The notes below the pieces were generated by a model. That model was not told the DNA's origin and did no database searches. It saw only the letters and a list, made by a program, of their open reading frames with translations. This document shows, in pieces, positions 1 to 6,100 of a stretch of 6,366 bases of DNA. The number at the start of each line of letters is the position of its first letter. The first letter of the stretch is position 1. This DNA is from Allocoleopsis sp036703385 (GTDB lineage Bacteria > Cyanobacteriota > Cyanobacteriia > Cyanobacteriales > Coleofasciculaceae): positions 1 through 6,366 of the forward strand of contig NZ_DATNPA010000033.1 of assembly GCF_036703385.1 (NCBI RefSeq), read 5' to 3'. The translations under genes and the position numbers were made by a program.

Positions 1-465
1 CGTCTTTTTTAATTGTTGTTTTTGTTCGTCTGTCAAGACATTGGCTATTTCTCGAAGCTGGGACTGCCTCATGTCTTGAATTTGCTGCTTTTGGGCATCT
101 GTGATATTCAGAGACTGCATGAGTGTCCGGGGATCTTTGCCTTGTTCCTGAGCCGCTTTTAACTCATTCTTTTGCTTGTCCGTGAGAATGGTCTCCATCT
201 TGGAGCGATATTTCTCTTGAATTTGCTTCAGTTGAGTTTTTTGTTTGTCTGTGAGTTTCAGGTCCGGTGGCAGAGGAGCGCTTGGGGTAGAAGGGTTGGA
301 ACCCATGCTTGGAGAGGCAGGAGTCTCAGGTATCTCAGCCTTTTGAGCTGGAACTGAGGAGGCGGAACCTTCCTGAGTTTGTGAGCTTGGAGATTTACAA
401 GCTGCTACAATCAGCGCAGTACCCGCAAGAGTCACAGCCAGCACGGGAAGAGATTTAACTTTCAT
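1..465 (-). CDS. Spy/CpxP-like LTxxQ-motif lipoprotein (C-terminus cut by window edge)
   Basis: The frame opens at ATG 465-463 and is still open at position 1, giving 155 visible residues. Residues 1-22 form a short signal peptide (MKVKSLPV, then a hydrophobic stretch) ending in the lipobox V-A-A-C, so Cys23 should be lipidated and anchor the mature protein in a membrane facing the periplasm. Residues 24-70 are a Ser/Pro/Ala-rich tether. A charged, Gln/Lys-rich helical region follows with four motifs: LTDKQ (71-75), LTDKQ (94-98), ITDAQ (121-125) and LTDEQ (144-148). Spacings of 23, 27 and 23 show an internally duplicated unit of about 50 residues. LTxxQ motifs mark the Spy/CpxP family of periplasmic chaperones and stress sensors; the chaperone role here is inferred. 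The start is supported by a strong AGGAG five bases upstream. It lies downstream of, and in the same direction as, an OmpR-type response regulator. A general helical lipoprotein with no Cpx-like role is the alternative. Confidence 0.8.
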   Translation of the reverse strand, partial: MKVKSLPVLAVTLAGTALIVAACKSPSSQTQEGSASSVPAQKAEIPETPASPSMGSNPSTPSAPLPPDLKLTDKQKTQLKQIQEKYRSKMETILTDKQKNELKAAQEQGKDPRTLMQSLNITDAQKQQIQDMRQSQLREIANVLTDEQKQQLKKT

Positions 466-470
466 GAACA

Positions 471-475
471 CTCCT
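471..475 (-). promoter_or_regulatory. ribosome binding site of the LTxxQ lipoprotein
   Basis: CTCCT on the plus strand reads AGGAG on the minus strand, five bases before ATG 465-463. It is a textbook Shine-Dalgarno site and fixes the start. The regulator, GST-like and hisG genes here have no comparable site. Confidence 0.75.
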
Positions 476-515
476 GTGAATTCTAGCCAAGAAGCACTTC
501 CTTTACTACAACTAG

Positions 516-521
516 ATTGTA
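516..521 (-). promoter_or_regulatory. candidate -10 box for the LTxxQ lipoprotein gene
   Basis: The minus strand reads TACAAT, one mismatch from TATAAT, about 50 bases before the start codon. The sequence 17 bases upstream (AGGTAA) is a poor -35 box, as expected of an activator-dependent promoter. The dyad at 565-586 would then be centred roughly 65 bases upstream of the start of transcription. This is a prediction from motif and spacing only. Confidence 0.3.
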
Positions 522-564
522 GGAATTTCCTCAGCTAATTACCTGTATCAAATGTCCTAGACGG

Positions 565-586
565 ACTCATGACTTTAGTCATGAGT
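565..586. promoter_or_regulatory. perfect 10+10 bp dyad, candidate operator upstream of the lipoprotein gene
   Basis: ACTCATGACT (565-574) and AGTCATGAGT (577-586) are exact reverse complements separated by TT. The dyad is about 100 bp upstream of the lipoprotein start and about 150 bp downstream of the response-regulator stop. A dyad this tight suits a dimeric DNA-binding protein better than an RNA hairpin. One arm recurs at 603-612 as part of the 26-bp tandem duplication. Which protein binds is not visible. Confidence 0.5.
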
Positions 587-628
587 TTGGACAAGCCAGA
601 AAAGTCATGAGTTTGGACAAGCCAGAAA
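577..628. repeat. perfect 26-bp direct tandem repeat, two copies
   Basis: Positions 577-602 and 603-628 are identical over 26 bases, each starting AGTCATGAGT and ending GCCAGAAA. The first copy begins with the right arm of the dyad at 565-586, so the duplication adds a third half-site. Both copies lie in the non-coding region between the regulator and the lipoprotein. With only two abutting copies and no spacer it is not a CRISPR array. Confidence 0.9.
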
Positions 629-704
629 AATTATCTCATACCCATTTAAACAGAGGATGCGACAGAGCATCGATTGAAACCATTGCCTGATAAGGCTTGT
701 ACAA

Positions 705-720
705 TCCAAAATCTAAAATC
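705..720. repeat. short AT-rich repeat (AATC/AAAATC type)
   Basis: TCCAAAATCTAAAATC, followed by a further TCCAAAAT at 727-734, just downstream of the response-regulator stop. I recall strings of this kind as common in cyanobacterial intergenic regions. No function can be assigned from the sequence. The rest of 466-738 holds only the elements listed separately and no gene. Confidence 0.4.
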
Positions 721-738
721 CTTGCATCCAAAATAGTA

Positions 739-1422
739 TCAGCTACTGTCTCCAAAACGATAGCCTTTCCCATAGACTGTGTGAATCAGCGGTGTTTCAC
801 CCTTCGCTTCAATTTTGCGGCGCAACAGGCGAATTAAAGCGGCGACAACATTACTACTGGGTTGTTCCTCTTGAGCCCACAGATGCTGATAAATTTGCCC
901 ATGCGTCAACAATTGACCCACGTGGCGCATGAAGAATTCCAGCAACTGGCTTTCTTTTTCCGAAAGTTCAATCAAACGTCCATCGCGATAAGCCAACTGA
1001 TTTTCTAAATCGAGTTCCAGGTTAGCAACACGCAGGCGCTGGGGAGTACTGATATCAGTTGCCGCAGAACGCCGTAATAAGGCGCGGACTCTGGCTAGCA
1101 ACTCCCGCAATTCAAAGGGTTTAACCAGATAGTCGTCAGCACCGGCATCTAAACCCTCGACTCGATCATTGAGGGTATCTTTCGCTGTAAGGAAAAGAAC
1201 TGGTGTGGTTCGTCCTTGCGATCGCAACTGCTGGCAAATTTCCAAGCCCGACCGTTTTGGCAGCATCCAATCTAAAATGAGCAGGTCATAATCGCTGCCG
1301 GATGCTAACTCACTGCCTGCTACGCCATCGTAAGCCACATCAACCGCGTAACCTTCACGGTTCAAGATTCGACTCAGCGGGTCAGTCAGCTCAACTTCAT
1401 CATCAACTATAAGAATTCGCAT
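739..1422 (-). CDS. OmpR/PhoB-family two-component response regulator, RppA-like
   Basis: This 227-residue protein has the length and two-domain layout of the OmpR family. Residues 1-118 are the receiver: acidic pair D7-D8, phosphoacceptor D51 in the LILDWMLP context, switch residue T79 and invariant K101 in the VKPFEL motif. Residues about 126-225 form the winged-helix DNA-binding domain, with the recognition helix around SSNVVAALIRLLRRKI and the wing hairpin ending GYRF. The helix sequence and the DWMLP motif resemble cyanobacterial RppA, which in Synechocystis works with kinase RppB; that assignment is from memory of the family. It should be a cytoplasmic transcription factor switched by phosphorylation. 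No histidine kinase lies beside it: downstream is the LTxxQ lipoprotein after 273 bp, and upstream is a GST-like gene after 152 bp. Start ATG 1422-1420 lacks a Shine-Dalgarno site, which is common in cyanobacteria; the family-typical N-terminus MRILIVDDE supports it. Confidence 0.95.
   Translation of the reverse strand: MRILIVDDEVELTDPLSRILNREGYAVDVAYDGVAGSELASGSDYDLLILDWMLPKRSGLEICQQLRSQGRTTPVLFLTAKDTLNDRVEGLDAGADDYLVKPFELRELLARVRALLRRSAATDISTPQRLRVANLELDLENQLAYRDGRLIELSEKESQLLEFFMRHVGQLLTHGQIYQHLWAQEEQPSSNVVAALIRLLRRKIEAKGETPLIHTVYGKGYRFGDSS
1218..1225. repeat. HIP1 palindrome
   Basis: A perfect GCGATCGC inside the response-regulator gene. HIP1 is the highly iterated palindrome of many cyanobacterial genomes. 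Confidence 0.9.
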
Positions 1423-1505
1423 TTCATTTGTTGTAACTGGTTAGTTGCTGCTTGTTAGTAGCCGTCATGAATGGCGTACACCAGAATGCATGAAAATTCT
1501 TATTT

Positions 1506-1533
1506 CTTCTGCCTTCTGCCTTCTGCCTTCTGT
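1506..1533. repeat. heptanucleotide tandem repeat (CTTCTGC)4
   Basis: Three perfect CTTCTGC units (1506-1512, 1513-1519, 1520-1526) are followed by CTTCTGT (1527-1533). The array lies in the 152-bp gap between the GST-like gene and the response regulator. Seven-base arrays like this match the short tandemly repeated repetitive (STRR) sequences known from filamentous cyanobacteria. Confidence 0.85.
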
Positions 1534-1574
1534 CCTCACTAAAGCTCCGGTCTGCCTTATTTTCAAGTCAGCTG

Positions 1575-2225
1575 CTAATGATTAAAGTAATAAATACTTT
1601 CTACTTCGTTGTTCGCGGCCTCCACCCATTCCTGCATTGCCGAAAGGGCCCAAATCGTCTCAATATAGGCTCGTGCCACCTCATCCAATTTCACATCATA
1701 GGTAATAAATCGTGATACGACGGGCGCGAACATGGCATCGGCAATGGTAAAGTGACCCAATAGGAAGTCACCCTTAACTCCAAAGTTTTTCCGACATTCA
1801 TGCCAGATTGCAGTAATGCGATCAATATCGGCTTGCAGGCGGGGATTCATACCCAACAGACAAAGTCGAGTGCGGCAGTCCATTGGCATAGTTTCGCGTA
1901 GGCTGTGGAAACCTGCGTGCATCTCCGCACTAATTGATCGCGCCAATGCCTTAGCGGCTTTGTCCTCAGGCCATAAGTGAGGAGCAAAGTGTTCTGCAAT
2001 ATATTCGCAAATAGCTAGAGATTCCCATACCCTCAGGTTTCCGTCCAGCAAAACAGGTACTCTTCCAGATGGAGAATAGCGCCGAATCTCCTGGTAGCTG
2101 GTTGGCGTGTCCAGGGGAATGCGTATCTCAGTAAAGTCTAATCCCGCCTGTTTCATCGCTAGCCAAGAGCGCAGTGACCAGGATGAGTAATTCTTGTTTC
2201 CAATAACTAAAGTGAGCTGAGTCAT
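1575..2225 (-). CDS. glutathione S-transferase family protein
   Basis: This 216-residue protein has the usual cytosolic GST length and fold signals. The N-terminal thioredoxin-like domain (about 1-80) begins with a GNKNYSSWS motif; Ser14 or Ser15 is the likely residue activating glutathione. The cis-proline is in RVPVLL (P57), and the glutathione gamma-glutamyl contact is E68-S69 in the WESLAICEYI motif. The helical C-terminal domain carries the family pattern EMHAGFHSLRETMPM (101-115) and the GST N-capping box T160-I-A-D163. The expected role is glutathione conjugation or glutathione-dependent reduction; the substrate cannot be told from sequence. Start ATG 2225-2223 has no Shine-Dalgarno, and a HIP1 site lies eight bases upstream. 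Stop is TAG. It is divergent from hisG and followed, in the same direction, by the response regulator, probably as a separate transcription unit. Confidence 0.93.
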   Translation of the reverse strand: MTQLTLVIGNKNYSSWSLRSWLAMKQAGLDFTEIRIPLDTPTSYQEIRRYSPSGRVPVLLDGNLRVWESLAICEYIAEHFAPHLWPEDKAAKALARSISAEMHAGFHSLRETMPMDCRTRLCLLGMNPRLQADIDRITAIWHECRKNFGVKGDFLLGHFTIADAMFAPVVSRFITYDVKLDEVARAYIETIWALSAMQEWVEAANNEVESIYYFNH

Positions 2226-2232
2226 ATTATGA

Positions 2233-2240
2233 GCGATCGC
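2233..2240. repeat. HIP1 palindrome
   Basis: A perfect GCGATCGC in the GST/hisG intergenic region, eight bases before the GST-like start codon, so it lies in that gene's leader. Confidence 0.9.
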
Positions 2241-2302
2241 CAGAAACTAATTGACAAAAACCTTTTTGTAGTCCTGACTGCAATTCGTGATAAGTTGCCA
2301 AT

Positions 2303-2308
2303 ATTATA
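2303..2308 (-). promoter_or_regulatory. candidate -10 box for the GST-like gene
   Basis: ATTATA on the plus strand is a perfect TATAAT on the minus strand, about 78 bases before the GST-like start. No good -35 box sits 16-18 bases upstream; that interval falls on the palindrome at 2316-2332, so a regulator bound there could block or replace -35 recognition. Prediction from motif only. Confidence 0.35.
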
Positions 2309-2315
2309 GGTATGC

Positions 2316-2332
2316 TCATGCTTCAAGCATGA
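2316..2332. promoter_or_regulatory. perfect 17-bp palindrome in the GST/hisG divergent promoter region
   Basis: TCATGCTT (2316-2323) and AAGCATGA (2325-2332) are exact reverse complements around one base. The element starts 48 bp before the hisG ATG and overlaps the expected -35 zone of the minus-strand promoter. A compact dyad between divergent genes is typical of a transcription-factor operator. The protein is unknown. Confidence 0.45.
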
Positions 2333-2363
2333 ATGCGCTACTTCAAATTGAGCCAATATTTCT

Positions 2364-3008
2364 ATGCTGACTGTTGCATTACCCAAAGGCGCACTTCTGA
2401 TCGATAGCATCAAGCTGCTACAAGCCGTCGGCTTAGATTTTAGTGCTTTTCTTGACTCCGGTAGCCGCCTACTCCAAATTCAAGACCCTAGCGGTACCGC
2501 CAAAGCCTTACTTGTTCGAGCGCAAGATGTCCCAGTTTACGTGGAATATGGTCAAGCACAATTGGGGATTGTCGGTTACGATGTGTTGCGAGAAAAGAGC
2601 CCCCAGGTTGCTCACCTCGCTGACTTACGCTTTGGTAAGTGTCGAATGTCGGTCGCAGTACGTGATTCCAGCCCTTATCGCAGTTCTTTAGAACTGCCAC
2701 CTCATGGTCGGGTGGCCTCGAAATTCGTTCACTGTGCTCACGAACACTTCAATAATTTGGATTTACCCGTAGAAATTATCCCGCTCTACGGTTCTGTGGA
2801 ACTGGGGCCAATTACCGGGATGTCAGAGGCTATTGTGGATTTAGTCTCGACCGGTCGGACTTTAAAAGAGAACGGTTTAATTGAAATTGACATCCTGTTT
2901 GAGAGTACAGCGCGGTTAATTGCTCATCCCCTGAGTTATCGCCTCAATACGTATGAACTCAACCACTGGGTAGAGCAGTTGCAAGCGTTAACGCTGAGTA
3001 CAGTCTAA
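2364..3008 (+). CDS. hisG: ATP phosphoribosyltransferase, short (HisZ-dependent) form
   Basis: HisG catalyses the first step of histidine synthesis, joining ATP and PRPP to give phosphoribosyl-ATP in the cytosol. The 214 residues match the short HisG(S) form and lack the roughly 80-residue C-terminal regulatory domain of the long form; short enzymes need the HisZ subunit in an octamer, and no hisZ is present here. Family signatures seen are the N-terminal LTVALPKG, the VRAQDVPVYVEYGQAQLGIVG block (about 51-71), the GPITGMSEAIVDL segment (148-160), and the PRPP-binding loop DLVSTGRTLKENGL (159-172). ATG 2364 is chosen because the N-terminus aligns with the family from residue 2; no Shine-Dalgarno is visible. 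It stands alone on the plus strand, consistent with the scattered his genes of cyanobacteria. Downstream it converges on the CHAT protein gene. Confidence 0.97.
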   Translation: MLTVALPKGALLIDSIKLLQAVGLDFSAFLDSGSRLLQIQDPSGTAKALLVRAQDVPVYVEYGQAQLGIVGYDVLREKSPQVAHLADLRFGKCRMSVAVRDSSPYRSSLELPPHGRVASKFVHCAHEHFNNLDLPVEIIPLYGSVELGPITGMSEAIVDLVSTGRTLKENGLIEIDILFESTARLIAHPLSYRLNTYELNHWVEQLQALTLSTV

Positions 3009-3033
3009 GGTGAAGCTGCCAGAGATCGAAAAA

Positions 3034-3041
3034 GCGATCGC
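3034..3041. repeat. HIP1 palindrome
   Basis: A perfect GCGATCGC in the hisG/CHAT convergent gap, just before the heptad array. Confidence 0.9.
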
Positions 3042-3050
3042 CTCTGTCTT

Positions 3051-3127
3051 GAACCTTCAACCTTCAACTTGCAACCTCCAACCTTCAACTTGCAACCTTC
3101 AACCTTCAACTTGCAACCTTCAACCCC
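3051..3127. repeat. heptad tandem array with 21-bp higher-order unit
   Basis: Eleven consecutive heptads of CAACCTT/CAACTTG type fill the space between hisG and the CHAT protein gene. Three 21-bp units (3058-3078, 3079-3099, 3100-3120) each have the order CAACCTT, CAACTTG, CAACCTT. Units two and three are identical and unit one differs by a single base (CAACCTC). Degenerate heptads flank them (GAACCTT 3051-3057, CAACCCC 3121-3127). The array stops two bases before the CHAT gene stop codon. It belongs with the heptanucleotide repeats of cyanobacteria. Confidence 0.9.
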
Positions 3128-3128
3128 C

Positions 3129-6100
3129 TTACCAAGGATTACCAATCATGGTAAAGGCAGACCAGTAATAAGGATGATCCAGTTTTTGATCTCCTAGTTC
3201 AACCAACTCCGGCGGTAAGGGGATGTCCACATTGGGGGTATGGAGTTTACCATTCTCCAAACGCACCTCTCCTCTAATCATCGCCAGTTGCGATCGTCTA
3301 AGCGCCTCTGCTTTAATCGGAGCAGCGTTCAATTGCTGGTAAAAATCCGTCATTAACCCCAGTGTCCCTTGGTCGCTAACGTACCAGAGACTGGCCATCG
3401 CTGACTTAACCCCTGCCAGCACCGCGAACCCAGCAAAACCCAACTCCGCTTCCTTATCCCCCAAAGCCGTGCGACAGGCACTCAGCACTAAAAGCTCTAC
3501 GGGTGGTTTATTCCAACCCAGTTGCCGTAGTTGGTTGAGGCGCAATTTTGTATCCCATAACTGAATATAAGAGTTACTCGAAGCGCCCGGTTTGAAATCG
3601 CCATGAGTCGCTAGGTGAATAATCCCAAACGGTTGTTGCTGTCGTGCCTCCTTTAAATTACCTAGGGTAAAGCCACTATCTAGGTAAGATTTGCCTTGCC
3701 ACAACCTACCCGCAATCGCTGACACTTCTGTCGGTACGGCAGGTAAGGGGTTTTGGTCAGTAAATGTCTTGGCTCCCATCGCCAGAACTTGGGCATTTCT
3801 GATGTCTTTGTAGAGGGTATCGGTGAGGCTGAGACTCGGCATCAGACCGACACTATAGCGTTCGATTAAAAATCCTTTCCCGTCATGGAGAGCAGCAACT
3901 GGCAAGGAACGCAAGCCAGGTTCCATCAGGAAGACTAGATTCTGAATTTTTCGCGCTTGTAAATCCGTTTCTAAAGGTGCAACTATTAACTTGTACAGTG
4001 CCTGTGCTGGAGCGAGATAGCCACGACGGTTTCTCGAATCGGTAACTTTGCTGCGGAATTCTCCAGCTAATTTCAGGACTTGTTCGCGGGTTGCGCCGGT
4101 TACTCGCTTGCGAACGGGTGGCTCCTTGCCTGTCACGACGACTAGTTCGAGTAGGTCACTGTTTTGGGGTAGAGGATTTTCTGCTCGTGCGGAATTTTTC
4201 TGTGCCTGCTTATTTCCATTTGTATTGGAATTGTGAATTTTGTCTGCTGATGTTGGTTCCAGACTCTCTGGGATAAACGTGACATAAATCATTGCGGGTT
4301 TGATGCCCGTTGCTCTCTCAATTGTGTTCAGAATCTCGCGCTCTGCGTCTAAGGATTTAATCGGTGTCTGGAAGGCTTGCCCGAAATACTCCTCGAATTC
4401 CCGCGTCAAACGCGATTCAATTTGATTGACAAAGGGGTCAACTTCAAAGCGAGGTAAGCGTACATCACTAAACTCTGGTCTGTGTGGACTTGTTTCTGGA
4501 ATTGGATTTACGAGTCTTGGGCTGGGTGTAGGCGTTGGGGTTGGGGTTGGGGTTGGCGTTGGCGTTGGCGTTGGGGTTGGGGTTGGCGTTGGCGTTGGCG
4601 TTGGCGTTGGGGTTGGCGTTGGCGTTGGCGTTGGCGTTGGTGTGGGAGTAACGTTGATTCCTATCTGTTGCGGAGTGGAGAAGGAAACGCGATCGCTCGC
4701 TCTAATCGTAAACGCCGCAACCTGACCCGTAGCATTTTCAGGCGGAGTGTAAACCAAAATATCGTTAACTGCAATCGTATCTCCCGGCGCTAGCGTTACA
4801 CCATTTCTCGTGAGCGTTCCTGTAATGGAGGTAATTTGAACCGTAGTGTTATCGCTATTAACATCACCCACAACCGGATTTAAATCCCCAAATCTGAAGG
4901 TAACCGGTTGATTGGGTTGCGTTCCTGCAAGTTGAACATTTGCGGTCAGAGTGGGTGGAGTGTTAACGGAAATCAGCGTAATTCCGTTCCCAGTTCCAGC
5001 CGCAATACCACCATTCGGTAAGACTGGAAATGAGGCTTCTGTTAGTGTGTTGTTATTAGCAATAATCGATCCAGCTACGCCGTTGACAGGCGACGCCGTC
5101 CCCACTGTAAAGTCAAGGTTATCCGGCCCGCCATCATGTTGAATTGAAACGGAGCTTAACTGAGAAATTCCTGGGCCAGTTGTTCGAGTAGATATAGTCG
5201 TACCGGAAGGAACAAAGTCATTAAAAGCATTACTAATGGTTCCAGTTCCTCTGACAACTCCATTCGCAACAATTTGGACATCACCCCCTCTGATATTCAT
5301 TGGCCCATCAGTTGCACTGGAAAAACCTTGGGTAAATATGCTGTCAAATGTGATGTTCTGTCCACTTAAGTTGACTGAACCCGCGCTAGATGTTGCCCCT
5401 CCAATACTTCCTCCAGAAGAATTTAAAGAAGACGCATTAATCGCACCTGTTGTGATATCGCCCAGTGCTGTTAAGCGAACCAAACCTCCTTCTGAACCGT
5501 AAGGGTTACTGCCATTAAAAGAGGAATCAATCGCGCCCGTTTGGATACTTCCTACGGTGCTGCTTAAAGTAACTGCCCCCCCTCGCGAGATAGTAAAAGA
5601 GGAGTCATTACCAGCGGAAGATGAGTTAATTGCGCCAGTTATGATGTTGCTTCCAGCATTTAAGCTGACTGCTCCTCCATCAAAGCCATAAAGGTCGTGA
5701 AAAGAATTCAGTATTCCCGTATTGATAAAACCACTGCTGGTGATGTTAATGGCTCCACTATTCCGAAAATCATTGGTGCTTGTATTAATATTAAATCCAG
5801 TACTTGTGAAGTTAACCCCACTGCTTGTGAAGTTACCTCCATTGGTATTAATGGGTGCATTAATGAAGACGCTTCCCGTACCTGTTGCTGTGTTGGCAGT
5901 ATTATCATTGGCTCTGAATTCAACATTACCGCCATTTGTCGTGATGGATTGGTTGACTGTAATGTTGTTGCCAGCCTGGGCAGTGAGTCCAACATTGAAA
6001 CCAGTCATATTAATTGGCGCACTAAAGATAATGTTATTGGTTGCTTGTAGGATGACGTTGGCTGTCGCATTATTAAGAACGGTCACATCTAACCTGGTAC

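Noticed and set aside
172..357. Plus-strand open frame of 61 residues
   Set aside because: It is antisense to the LTxxQ lipoprotein, which has a lipobox, a strong ribosome binding site and family motifs.
577..628. Possible CRISPR remnant
   Set aside because: Only two abutting copies without spacers, and no cas genes nearby.
685..696. Small hairpin GCCT-GATA-AGGC after the response-regulator stop
   Set aside because: Only four base pairs and no adjacent T-run on the minus strand; too weak to call a terminator.
2251..2256. TTGACA as a plus-strand -35 box for hisG
   Set aside because: The hexamer at the right spacing (CTGACT, 2274-2279) is a poor -10 box, and the hit is over 100 bp from the start codon.
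2222..2413. Minus-strand open frame spanning the GST/hisG gap
   Set aside because: It covers the divergent promoter region and the start of hisG, has no recognisable sequence, and would run through the palindrome and TATAAT box.
3020..3046. Possible hisG terminator hairpin (CAGAG/CTCTG outer stem, ATCG/CGAT inner stem)
   Set aside because: The stem is interrupted by an unpaired CGC, partly reflects the HIP1 palindrome, and is not followed by a convincing T-run.
3051..3127. Possible CRISPR array or coding repeat
   Set aside because: Units are contiguous heptads with no unique spacers, and the array lies after the hisG stop and outside the CHAT gene frame.
4426..4725. Plus-strand open frame with a long Val-Gly repeat
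   Set aside because: It is the antisense reading of the Thr-Pro hexanucleotide array and its flanks; the minus-strand frame continues for over 1,000 residues with recognisable domains.
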